A stretch of DNA of 64,000 nucleotides, from the NCBI GenBank assembly GCA_958295665.1, contig OY282558.1, positions 66,142,789 to 66,206,788 of the forward strand. The letters run 5' to 3'. The stretch's first letter is position 1; each line of letters opens with the position of its first letter. The notes below the pieces were generated by a model. That model had not been told where the DNA came from, ran no database searches, and saw only the letters and a list, made by a program, of their open reading frames with translations. Origin of the DNA: Tipula vernalis (lineage: Eukaryota > Arthropoda > Insecta > Diptera > Tipulidae). Made by a program: the position numbers and the translations under genes. Positions 46,321 to 56,300 of the stretch are shown here, in pieces.

Positions 46321-46727
46321 AAAAAATAAAAATTCTAAAATCCAAGAATTTATATTTTATTTTTATTTTTTGAAACTTTCGGTCATTTGGACAGGATTTC
46401 TCAATAATTTGGTTGGGGTCTTCCACGAACTTTAAAAGTTCTCTTAGAATGTAACCATCTTATGTTTTATTGGCACTATCAACGGGAATTTCAGAAATCT
46501 TAAAATCATCGTTTTGCTGAGGTTAGGTCTTGTATTGAAATTTATTGTTTCAAATGCCAACAAATTCTCCTGATCAATTAATCCCTTCGTCGGCTTGTTT
46601 GCCCTCTTCATCGAAGATGGTTTTTAAATAGTATATTAAAGCTTGGACATCGAATTGTATTTTAATTTAAACAATTATTAATCCAGACTTATCTAATACA
46701 GAATTTTTTTTTTAAATATATTTCTAG
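46321..46727. other. End of the last intron
   Basis: AT-rich, with a T-rich tract and TTTCTAG acceptor before 46728. No gene seen. Confidence 0.6.
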
Positions 46728-46811
46728 GTTTCTCTCGATTTAGCAATACTCCTACAAGTTCATATATATCGTAAGAATTCAACAGTACGCAATTCAAATC
46801 ATGGTGACTAG
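46728..46811 (+). CDS. SLC66A2: SLC66A2-like, last exon up to the first stop (TM7 and C-terminus)
   Basis: Follows TTTCTAG in phase 0 after an 8692-bp intron. It encodes VSLDLAILLQVHIYRKNST and VRNSNHGD and ends in TAG at 46809-46811. Human SLC66A2 continues LQVLVDLAILGQAYAF at the same place and ends soon after, so this stop gives a protein of normal family length (217 codons visible in the window, against about 200 from the same point in the human protein). The base after the stop is C (UAG-CAG). The same frame stays open far beyond it (next two entries). A tail 20 residues after the last helix suggests a cytosolic C-terminus. Confidence 0.93.
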   Translation, partial: VSLDLAILLQVHIYRKNSTVRNSNHGD

Positions 46812-47579
46812 CAGTTTGCCCCCCAAAATAATAATGCCCAATTGACACAACAACAACAAATAACGACCACAGCAACAACAACAAATGAAAAACAAAAAAA
46901 TTGTCGTGATTCATCGACCAACTATAGTCCACAAATAACACCACTACATAAATCACTTTCGAATAATTCAACAATACGTTCCCGTGAATTGATTCACCAT
47001 CATCATCATCAGCAACCGCTTACGGTATCACTGACATCAGCGACACTGACGATACAAAAAAATGGTAAAGCAAAATGTTTATTTACTGAAACAATACCGA
47101 CTCTTATTCGGCGTCATTCATTTGAGAAAGTTGAAAAAATTAAAAGTGTCTACCATAGTCGGGGCCCGTCAATAAAGCGTGAAGTGCATGCAGGGGGGCA
47201 TCATACAAAGTCACCGGTTAAATTAAAAGCGCATATTATTGAAATTAAACCGATTTGTAGTGAGGGTTGTGTAAATAATCATTTTAATAGTACTGTGGAT
47301 AATAGTAAAAGTATTGATGAGATAATATATTTATCTAAAATTGAGCAAGAAGATGAGGATGATAGTATTAATAATAATAATAATAATAATGATGAAACTA
47401 GTATAAGTTATATAAAAGAAAAGGAATCGTTATGTAATCAACAAAGACCAACCACATTAAATTATAGTAATAATATTAGTAATAGTAGTAATAATAATAA
47501 TAGTAATGCATCACGTGAAATTAGTTTATTTAAAGATGTCACAGTACCGCGTGATATAAATGTACGCGACGTTTTATGA
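46812..47579 (+). CDS. Candidate readthrough extension 1 of the SLC66A2-like gene (255 codons, no ATG)
   Basis: In the same frame as the last exon, 255 sense codons follow the UAG before a UGA at 47577-47579. The stretch contains no ATG at all, so ordinary initiation inside it is not possible. It is hydrophilic and lacks membrane helices: NNNAQLTQQQQITTTATTT, HHHHHQQ, an Asn run, and more ordinary parts such as TLTIQKNGKAKCLFTETI, PTLIRRHSFEKVEKIKSVY, GPSIKREVHAGGHHTKSP and VKLKAHIIEIKPI. In DNA this AT-rich such an open frame is not expected by chance. I recognise no domain. Possible routes are UAG readthrough, A-to-I editing of UAG to UGG, or an alternative acceptor (the TAG itself would leave an in-phase CAG). 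Whether it is translated is inference. Confidence 0.6.
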   Translation, partial: QFAPQNNNAQLTQQQQITTTATTTNEKQKNCRDSSTNYSPQITPLHKSLSNNSTIRSRELIHHHHHQQPLTVSLTSATLTIQKNGKAKCLFTETIPTLIRRHSFEKVEKIKSVYHSRGPSIKREVHAGGHHTKSPVKLKAHIIEIKPICSEGCVNNHFNSTVDNSKSIDEIIYLSKIEQEDEDDSINNNNNNNDETSISYIKEKESLCNQQRPTTLNYSNNISNSSNNNNSNASREISLFKDVTVPRDINVRDVL

Positions 47580-47858
47580 CATAAGTTTACGCTGGTCGCG
47601 TGGCCAGCGATCGATTTACCAGCATTACTTCAGCAAACCATATATAATTCGTCACGTGATGAATTAGTATTGTTAAAAAATAGTAAATATAAATTTAATA
47701 ATAACAGTAGTCGTAAAAAATTAGTCAAAAATAATAGTAGTAATAATAGTAATTTGATGGTTTCGGCAGAGACGCAAACTGAAATTTTTATATGTGATGA
47801 TGCTGTAACGTCAACTTCATGCCATAGTACGGATCGTTTGACTGAGGTTATTTTATAG
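47580..47858 (+). CDS. Candidate readthrough extension 2 (92 codons after UGA-C)
   Basis: After the UGA at 47577-47579 (next base C, the leakiest known context) the same frame runs for 92 codons to TAG at 47856-47858. It begins HKFTLVAWPAIDLPALLQQ and TIYNSSRDELVLLKNSKYK, continues with an Asn/Ser/Lys-rich stretch and ends AETQTEIFICDDAVTSTS and CHSTDRLTEVIL. The first part has the look of a folded or motif-bearing segment; the end has a hydrophobic last residue. No domain recognised. The only ATG is late (about 47757), so initiation inside the segment would give about 33 residues. Confidence 0.5.
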   Translation, partial: HKFTLVAWPAIDLPALLQQTIYNSSRDELVLLKNSKYKFNNNSSRKKLVKNNSSNNSNLMVSAETQTEIFICDDAVTSTSCHSTDRLTEVIL

Positions 47859-48097
47859 CAGTACCGGCTATACTACTATTGTTATATACTTATAGTTATA
47901 ACTAATATTACTAAGATTAATAATTCATGTTATTATTGCAATAGAGGAGATTTTATTATTTATTATTATATTTAGAAGCGATTCCTTTGGTCTCTAGACG
48001 TATTATTATTATTATTATTATCATCATATGATTCAGCGCAATATTTTGTTTGTGTCACCTACATTTTGGGCATATTTTTATATAAATAAGTTGAGAT

Positions 48098-48103
48098 AAT
48101 AAA
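48098..48103 (+). promoter_or_regulatory. Probable poly(A) signal of the host gene
   Basis: AATAAA, the best-placed hexamer after the last open frame, about 240 bp beyond the stop at 47856 and about 1290 bp beyond the first stop. It is followed by a T-rich region. AT-rich DNA holds other AATAAA copies further on, so the true cleavage site is not certain. Confidence 0.5.
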
Positions 48104-48109
48104 AGTTTT

Positions 48110-49996
48110 ACTAATTTTTAAAAACTTTCGTTATTTTTAATTTTTATTTTTTTGGGGGAGAAAACTATTTAAAATATTATTAATATAAATAATGATATAA
48201 ATTTTATTTTTTTAAAAAAACATATAAAAATATTTCTTAGTTTAGTAAGAAATTCTTTATTATATATGTACATCAAAATACATAAAAATATTTAGTTAAA
48301 TTAATTATTTAGATAAAATTTTATTTATTATTATTTATTTCGTAGTTGCGATTTGGTCATTTCGAATTACACACACATAATCCAAGAGCCTTCCATCTTT
48401 CTCTAGTTCTCAATACATAGTTAGTTTAACGTCCCTGTCATACAGTCAATAACAATCTAAATTTTTCCTAATACCGAATAAATATTAAATACTCGCTTCC
48501 CTTACACTCATACATCCTTAGTTTCTTCCAATTGAATAACGGCGTTGTGATATTATAAAACAAAATAAAAAAAAAAGCGCAAAAAACAATCCAGGATTAT
48601 GCGAGCCTAATTATTTTTGTAGTTCAATAATTCTATTCGATCATTCCTTTATATTTTATTGGCATCTTATTTATATTTATAAATACATAAATAAATTTAG
48701 TTAATATAGAAGCGTAGACGCTTTTCAAATAGTCCTGGATGTGAAATGACCAAAACGCTAGGTTCCAGAAACAATAACAAAAAAAAACAAAAGAATTGGT
48801 CGTTTTTTTTCCAAATTACAATCAAAATTGGTTTTCGATTTTGGAAAATGCTTTAAATAAATTTAATTAAGTTAAATAAATTATAATATATATTTTGGGT
48901 TATTTACAAAAGAAAACAAAAAAAAAAACAATATTTTTTTATTAAATAAATATATAAATATAATTCTCGCTTCCTTATTTTTTTATTTTATTAATTATTA
49001 TTATTATTAACCATTTTTTTTTTTCTTTGAAAGACGTTTGAAAACAAACAGAAAATTAACATTGTGATATTTTAGAAAATTGGAAAAAATGTTTATTTTT
49101 TTCGTTTGGCTGTAAATTTTTTTTTTTTGTTTCGTATTTATTTGTTTTGGTTATAATTATTATTAAATAATAAATGTGTTGGTTGGGGGAACTCGAATTA
49201 GAATGATGTGATTAGATTAGATATTAATTTTTTTTGAAATTGGTTCTTAATTGTAGAAGTTCCATATTAGGCTGGTATATAAAGATTATGAAGTTGGTCG
49301 ATGCCATTTTTTTCATTGCTTTCTCTTTTTGCCCAAAATCACAAATGTAAAAAAGAGAAAGCGATATTTGAATGAGTGAATAGCAACTATTCAAAAATTA
49401 TTCAACATATAAAATTGGAAACTATACTTAATAACAAAATCCTAACAATTGCGTTATTACAAATATTTACATACAAACAAACTTTTAAGAATATAATAAC
49501 ACATTTTTAATTACTAAAAACATTAAAATGTGATAAATAATTTTCAAAAAATCGCTAAATAAGTACACAAAAGTCTAAATTATTACAATGTATTGTATTG
49601 TTATAAATTAACATTTATAAGGATTTAGCAACACATATTTAGCAAAGACACATAGCCGATTATATTGGAAACTTAGCTTAATTCGTTTTTCGAATTGGAT
49701 ATCACCTGAATATTTTTTTTTAAAGATTCAAACGAATTTTACTTCCTTTTCCTTTGGTAATCGAATATTAGAATGCTAATTCTATTCGTTGTCCTATATG
49801 GAATATTCTTTAATGAGATTTGTTGCAGTTATTCTTGAGAAGTGGTGCGGTGAAATTTTGTTTTACCGCAGGTTTAAAGCGACGATTTGACTTTGCTCGT
49901 TACGATCCCACAAGGAAGCTGCTCATTATATTCCCTCTGGATACGCTCAATTCTAGCGCAGATTTCCTTTCGTATTTCATCTCTCGCTACAAAAAA
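48110..49996. other. AT-rich flanking sequence with a small hairpin
   Basis: Downstream of the host gene. Very AT-rich. A short hairpin lies at about 49317-49360 (GCTTTCTCTTTTT facing AAAAAAGAGAAAGC). No gene recognised. Confidence 0.45.
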
Positions 49997-50390
49997 CTAA
50001 TGGTCTACTTCCCCTTTAATAGTTTTATTCCGATTTAGTAAGTCTACGTGTTTCCGGTTAATTCTGCTGCTCCGCAGGCTAACAGACACATTTTTAGAAC
50101 CTGTAGCTTTTTGATCGGCGTTTCGATGTGTACTCTTTATTTTCCAGAAAATTCGATAAAGCCATTTGCTGTATAAAGAATTTACTTGTATTTTTCGCCT
50201 CAAACGGTTAATAAGTCCAATATGGGATGTACCCAATCTTCGGGTTAGGTTCAACAATCTATTTTGTTTTCCGTCTGAAATTTTATAGTGAGTGTCCACT
50301 AACGTCTTGATCGATGCGGTGATTAGCATCTTCTTTAATTTCAAAATAACTTCTTTTAGGGTTAAGCCGAATTGGGATGAAGATTCTATG
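49997..50390 (-). pseudogene. Possible mariner transposase relic
   Basis: A 115-codon frame on the - strand contains LTRRLGTSHIGLINRLRR, SKWLYRIF and KNVSVSLRSSRINRKHV followed by DLLNR. Spacing and residues recall the second HTH and linker of mariner transposases (V-A-E-E-L-x-x-x-H-S-T-V, x-K-W-V-P-H-E-L, then R-x-E-V-S-S-S-L and F-L-D-R). The match is weak. No catalytic motif or terminal inverted repeats found. The 85-codon frame on the other strand is a shadow. Confidence 0.3.
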
Positions 50391-50509
50391 ATTGCTTGCC
50401 CCTTAGTCTATAGGTACGTGAAAAAAAAATCAATACTTATATATCTAAAGTACCGGAAAATATCGCTCGTTGGGGCCACTTCAGACCGCATGTCAGAGTT
50501 TCACCGCAC

Positions 50510-51165
50510 TGAGTTTAGCATTGAGTTTAGGGCTCGATTTGCAGGTTGAGTAGGGATTAGGTTAGGGTTGAGTTAGAGATAGCTTGAGTTGATTTTAGTT
50601 AGTTTTTCAGACCATGTTGATTTGGATGTTGAGTTTGGGGTTGTGTTAAGGGCTAAGTTGATGTTAAGTCAGCGGTTCAGTGGAGAATTTATTTGGGGTT
50701 GTATTAATAGATAAGTACTCAGTATGTACGAATATAGTTTTTCAGACAGGAAATGGATGTTGTGTTTGGGCTTAAGTTGAGGGTCGACTTGGAGGTTAAG
50801 TTAAGCTTGAGTTAAAATTTGGGGTTAAATTGTGAGTTAAGTTGGGATGGAGCGAGGTGTTTTTATTTGGAGTGTTGAGTTGAAAGTTAGCTTGAGTTGA
50901 GTTCGTGTGCGCATGTAGTTTTTCGGATCCTATTTAATCGAGGATTGAGTTTGGAGTTGAGTTGTGATCAAGTAGGGTAAAGAGTTGAGTTTAGACCAAG
51001 GGTTCAGTTGAAGATTTGTTTGGGGGTTGAATGGGAGGTTAGATTGAGTTCATCTATGCAGTTTTCGAACCGTGTTGGTTTAGGGATGGAGTTTGGGGTT
51101 TAATTGAAGTTTGACTGTAGGGGTTGTGTTGGGCTTCATGTGGAGTTGAATTTGAAAATTATATT
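50510..51165 (+). repeat. GGTTGAGTT degenerate mini-repeat
   Basis: Phrases such as GGGTTGAGTT, TTGGGGTTGAGTTGA and GAGTTTGGGGTT recur every 10-20 bp over about 650 bp. The same family occurs at 59150-59950 and, inverted, at 45545-45735. No gene. Confidence 0.75.
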
Positions 51166-51682
51166 TTATTTTTATTTTTTTGGTTCAGTTTACGCTGTGC
51201 ATAAAAGTGGTGAAGTTGTTGTGTTAACTTTTAGTGAAAAAGCCTTTGTATAGCAAAAACACGAAAAGATATTTTCGAAAACGAAAATCCAAATCGAATT
51301 TTTCTCTATTGGGTCTATGGGACTCGTGTATTTTTTGTAGAAAACAACTCCCATAAAAAATTAAGTATTTACTTATTTTAACAAATTGTATTTTATTCAA
51401 TATTTATTTTTACACAAACTAGGCAAATTATTCAATCACTGGTTTGCCACTTAAAATAAAAATATCAATTACAAAAAATAGATTAATTTAGATTAAATTT
51501 CGCGAGTCTGTTTTTTGTCGTGTAACTCGTGTGTCGATTGCATTACGAATACCTCATTCATTTTTCGTATTTCCTTCATCACCCTGCGATGCATTATCAT
51601 AATTTTGATTCACGTTGTACCTTCGATTTTCTAAAGGGCAGCGAACCTATTTTTTTGTATTCAAATAGTTCACGGAACGCCC
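51166..51682. other. Region likely to hold the 3' LTR of the older gypsy element
   Basis: Just beyond the coding remnant of the old gypsy element (- strand) lies a purine tract reading GGGGGAGTAA on that strand, then TGTGGGCG, the usual layout of polypurine tract followed by LTR start. On the + strand the LTR would therefore end at 51682. Its other end is not identified and no second LTR copy is present for comparison. The remainder is AT-rich. Confidence 0.4.
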
Positions 51683-51724
51683 ACATTACTCCCCCTTCAG
51701 TGATAACGCTACGCCTGCTTCGGC

Positions 51725-52254
51725 CTACCCTGCTACAGACGTTTCAAGGTATCTCTTAGGGAAGTGTACATGTCGTCCTGCTTTTGTTTTAACTGAAACT
51801 GGCTCGCCCAGTATTGCTGAGGGTGTTTCCTGGATTTTAGCTTGTTCCGTCTTTGGACATTCCTGATCTCGCACTTTTTCGTTGTCTCCTGTTTCTTTGG
51901 CAGATTTGTTATTCAGTGGATTTTGCGGCTGGTGTGATTCATCCTCTGCATTTTGTATTAAAAATGCTGGCTTTAGTCGATCTATTGAAACCACGCACTC
52001 TTTGTCCCTTATTTTCAATTTGAAATATTTATCGTGCCGTTTGAGAATAAGAAATGGATCGTCGTATGGTGGTTGCAGTGGGCCTTGTACGGCGTCAATT
52101 CTCACAAATGCATGTGAGCATCGTCCGAGCTCTGCATGTACGAATGGCGTTTCCTTTGCATGCCTTGCAGTTTGTACTGGTTGTAATTTATGCATTTTCC
52201 TTTGAATTGTTAGCTGTTGTGCTAAAAAATTCTCCAGGTAGCAAAATCGTTGTT
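51725..52254 (-). pseudogene. Old gypsy integrase C-terminal end
   Basis: Continues the integrase of 57000-58215 across the nested insertion (LLPGEFF near 52240). A frameshift near 52195 leads to the longest frame, with AELGRCSHAFVRIDAVQGPL, QPPYDDPFLILKRHDKYF, ECVVSIDRLKPAFL and TKAGRHVHFPKRYL. These are the typical C-terminal integrase phrases of insect gypsy elements (x-H-V-F-V-R, P-L-Q-P-P-Y-x-G-P-F, V-S-I-D-R-L-K-P-A, S-G-R-x-V-x-F-P). The stop at 51725 is followed within 50 bp by the polypurine tract. Confidence 0.8.
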
Positions 52255-52259
52255 CCGTA

Positions 52260-52482
52260 TGTAATACCCACTTTATTAGTAATACAATGGATATTATGTT
52301 TATTCTAATTTAATTAAACACGCGTTTTTATTCTTATTATGTTAATTTATTTCTCCATGACTCAACCTCACTCAATCACATCTGCCACCCGAATCCCTTT
52401 CTTTTCCTCCTCTTTACCCTATCTCCCATCAATTTGGAATTCTCTTTCATACTCCCAATAAGCAGTATTTTGTGATACTACA
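52260..52482 (-). repeat. 3' LTR of the young gypsy element
   Basis: 223 bp, starts TGTAATACCCAC and ends GTGATACTACA on the + strand. Near-identical to 56777-56999. Confidence 0.95.
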
Positions 52483-52553
52483 TTTACCTTTTTTTTTTTT
52501 TTTTTTTTAATTCAATTCAATTATGTAATTTCGTCTAGTACTTGTAGTATCCC

Positions 52554-53324
52554 CTAATCCATTATATAGCTTTTGAAATAGCCAGGACTTTTCCTTTCCC
52601 TAGCTGACCTTCTAATTTCGCTGGTTACTCCCGATAGACTTCCCGTCGTCTCACTCCCATCTGCTCGATGCTCTATTGGCTCTATGCGTCTTGTCGTGTC
52701 CGTTCCTGCATCTTTCTCCTCCACCACTGGCATATTATTTTGGTTCACTGATGCCTGTTCCTCTGCTGACTGTACTTCTTCATCTTTTTCTCCGACATTG
52801 AATTTCTTGACTTGATCGCTTCGTTTCGTTTGGACCTTACCACTGTCATCTCTAATCTTTACCATTTTGTCATTCCTGTCTATCACCTGGTACTTTACGT
52901 CATCAAAATTTGGAGTTAACTTGTTCTTCATTTGCTCGTTTTGTTTTAACACTATGTCTCCAATTCCTACATTTGATTCTACTGCTCTCCGCTTTGTATC
53001 GGCATAAATTTTTCTTTTCAGCTTTGCTTCTCTATCGTTGTATCTGATATCCTCATCGAAGACTTCTGGTATTTCTCGAATATTTGGAATTTTCTCTTTG
53101 AAGTTCCTTCCAAACATTATTACTGCTGGTGAATATCCTGATGATGGATGTATTGAATTGTTATATAAATATAGCCAATCATTTAGTTCTTCTTTCCAGT
53201 ATGACTTTTCGATTTGTGCTATTTTCAGTCTTTTCAGTATCGATCTGTTCTGTCTTTCGACTAGCCCATTTGAAGAAGGTGAATATGGTATCGTGTGCTT
53301 GAAATTTATATTGAAAGTTGACAA
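52554..53324 (-). CDS. Gypsy integrase, C-terminal part after a frameshift
   Basis: Continues integrase in the next frame after one base is missing near 53322 (the text goes from EMEEFC to STFNINFKHTIPYSPSS). It holds the catalytic Glu (NGLVERQNRSILKRL), WLYLYNNSIHPSSGYSP, FGRNFKEKIPN, IGDIVLKQNEQMKNKLTP and a hydrophilic, acidic tail ending RSARERKSPGYFKSYIMD. The open frame begins at a TTG only because of the frameshift, so this is not a separate gene. The break could be a real mutation or a base-calling error in a T run. Confidence 0.9.
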   Translation of the reverse strand: MSTFNINFKHTIPYSPSSNGLVERQNRSILKRLKIAQIEKSYWKEELNDWLYLYNNSIHPSSGYSPAVIMFGRNFKEKIPNIREIPEVFDEDIRYNDREAKLKRKIYADTKRRAVESNVGIGDIVLKQNEQMKNKLTPNFDDVKYQVIDRNDKMVKIRDDSGKVQTKRSDQVKKFNVGEKDEEVQSAEEQASVNQNNMPVVEEKDAGTDTTRRIEPIEHRADGSETTGSLSGVTSEIRRSARERKSPGYFKSYIMD

Positions 53325-56300
53325 AACTCCTCCATCTCCTTACTTTTAAATTGTGGTCCGTTGTCTGTGATGATGATTTCCGGAATACCAAACCGCGTAA
53401 AAATATTTTTGAAATTCTTGATAACTTTTTCGCTTGTTATCTTTCGCATAATTTCGACAAGCACATATTTGGAATATTCGTCAATTATTACTAATAAATT
53501 TTCGCCTGATGGTAAAGGTCCTAGAAAATCTGCTCTAATTTGACTCCATGACCTCTCTGGTAATTGAAAAATGTATAAAGGTTCCGGCCTTACATTCGCT
53601 GAGACAACTTGACATCCTTCGCAACACTTTACAAAATTTTCTGCATCCTTATCCATGCTGCACCACCATACTTTCACACGTAACCGACGTTTCATTAAAC
53701 TTTCTCCTGGATGACCCTCATGAGCTAAGTGCAATATTCTATCTTGAAGTAGATGCGGGATTACTATCCTGTTATGTCTAAGGATTAACCCATCAACTTC
53801 ACTTAGTTCGTGCTCAAACCGAGCGTATTTCTTGACATCTCCTCCCCATTTCCCCGACTGTAACACTTGTTTCAAAAGTATTAGCTCTTCATCCGCTTCC
53901 GTTGCTTGCTTTATTTGCTCCAGGCTAATTGCTTTCAATTTGTTTATTTGCAATATCTCCCTAATATATATTTCACCCTTCTCATCATGAGTTTTATTTT
54001 CCTGCTCTACTAATCTTGATAATGGGTCGGCTATGTTTTGCTTCCCTGGTTTGAAAATTACCTTCATGTCGAAACTTTGTAATCTTAACACCCATCGTTC
54101 TATTCTGGCACATGGTTTTGAAGTAGGCTTAAACAAGGTCTCCAAAGATTTGTGGTCTGTGATAAGATCAAATCTTTTTCCAGTGACGTACATCCTGAAT
54201 CTTTCGACACCCCATACTATTCCTAACGCTTCCTTTTCTGTTTGCGAGTATTTCCTCTCTGTTTCCGTTAAACTTTTTGATGCGAACGCAATTATTCTGT
54301 GTTTCTTGTTGTTCTCTTGTACTAACACCGCGCCAAGTGCTACTGGACTAGCATCTGTTATTATTATGCATTTATCCTCTACATCAAAATACCCCAATTG
54401 AGCTTCATTTGCTACCAAGTTTTTCAAATTTTGAAAAGCCTCCTCTTGTTCCCGAGCCCACCGAAATGTTTCATTGTTTCTTATCAGTACTTTTAGTGGC
54501 TCCGTAATCGTTGCTAAATTTGGTATAAATCGCCCTACAAAATTTACAAGTCCCAAGAAGCTACGTACCTCTTCTTTGCTGACTGGCGCTCTAAATGATT
54601 GCACATCCTTTACTCTGCTTTCTGTTGGTTTTATGCCATCTTTTGTAATCAAATGTCCCATAAATACTATTTCTGCTTTTCTAAATGTGCATTTCTTCTC
54701 GTTCAATATTAAACCGTTGTCTTTCAAAAGTTTCAAAACATCGTTTAGTCTTTTATCATGCTGTTGTAGGTCTTTACCACATATTATTATGTCATCTATA
54801 TACACATGTACTCCCTTTTTCCCCATAAGTAAATTATCCATTAATTTTTGAAATATTTCACTGGCACAGTTCAGTCCGAACATAAGTCTTTTAAAACGGT
54901 ATAGCCCTTCGTGTGTTATAAAAGTTGTAATCTCTCTCGAAGACGGCGCTAAGACTACTTGATGAAATGCGTTTTTGATATCCAACTTGGAAAATATCGC
55001 ACTCTTGGACAAATCAGGTAGAACGCAATCGAATGTTGGTAATGGATGAATTTCTCGTTCAATAGCTTGATTCGCTCGTCTCATGTCCACACATAACCTC
55101 ACATCTCTTCCTTGATCCTTCGGAACAATTACTAGTGGCGAAATCCACTTGGATGACCCTTTAGCTTTTTCTATTATATCCTCTGCCAACAGTTCCCTCA
55201 ATTTTTCAGACACCTTTTCTTTTAACGGTAATGGCACCCGTCTATACTGTTGAATGACTGGGTTAACGCCGCTATTAATCTGGAGTTGAACTTCCACACC
55301 CTTCAACTTTCCTGTGCTACCCTTTTCCTTGCTCTTTATCGACTCTTCAATTTTAATTGAATTTATGTTGAACTGCATTATCTTTAATTTTACGGCTGTA
55401 TCACACCCCAGTAACGATACTCCGTCACCTTCGACTATGTACACTTCACAGATTACTTCCACATCAGCATACTGCATCGTCGTTTTTATGACCTTTATGA
55501 CTTCAATCTGCGACCCGTTGTAACTACTTAAATATTTTTCATGTCCTTGGACTTCATTTAATACTTTTATATTTCGTTTCTCAGCTTTTTTCCACGTTGC
55601 ATAGCTGATAAGATTCACCGCTGCTCCACTATCGATTGTCATTTTGATCTTCAATCCGCCCATTAGACATATGGCTTTCATGCCCTCATTGTCTCTTTGC
55701 ACTTTTAATATTGTTAAGACATCGCTCTTTTCACTACCAGTACTTTCTGGTTGATCTCGTTCAATAAACTTGACTCTCTCATTTGTTGCCTTGCGACACA
55801 CCAACGCAAAATGTCCAAATTTTTGACACTTGGCACATTTCTTATTTCGTGCTGGGCATCTAAAATCTCGTGCATAATGACCATGACGTCCACAATTGAA
55901 ACAACTATTTGTCCCTTTATTGTCACTGTATCTGTTTTCTGCATTTTCTTTAGACCTGGAATGATCTCGGCTTCGGTTGTTGCTGCTGAATGACACACTG
56001 CTTCGTTCTTGACTTCTTGAATTTTTAAAATTGTTTCCGCCGTTGTATGTCTGCCTTCTGTTTATATCTACTTTATTTATCACCTCATCTGTTTCTTCTG
56101 TGTTGCCTATTTCCATTGCCTGCACCATCTTTATCAACTCGTTTAAATTTACAGCACCTTTCTCAATCACTTTCCTCTCCAAATTCTTATGTCTACTGCC
56201 AATCAAAATTTGTTCTCTAATTCGCTCATCGTTATCTTTAAATTCACACTTGGCTGCTTGCATCTTTAATCGCAATACAAAATCATTGATGTTTTCTTTA

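Noticed and set aside
46106..46321. Frame of Tyr-His-His-Thr repeats
   Set aside because: A direct translation of the ACCATCAT microsatellite in an intron.
49820..50038. 72-codon + strand frame opposite the possible mariner relic
   Set aside because: No recognisable product; it is partly the shadow of the - strand text.
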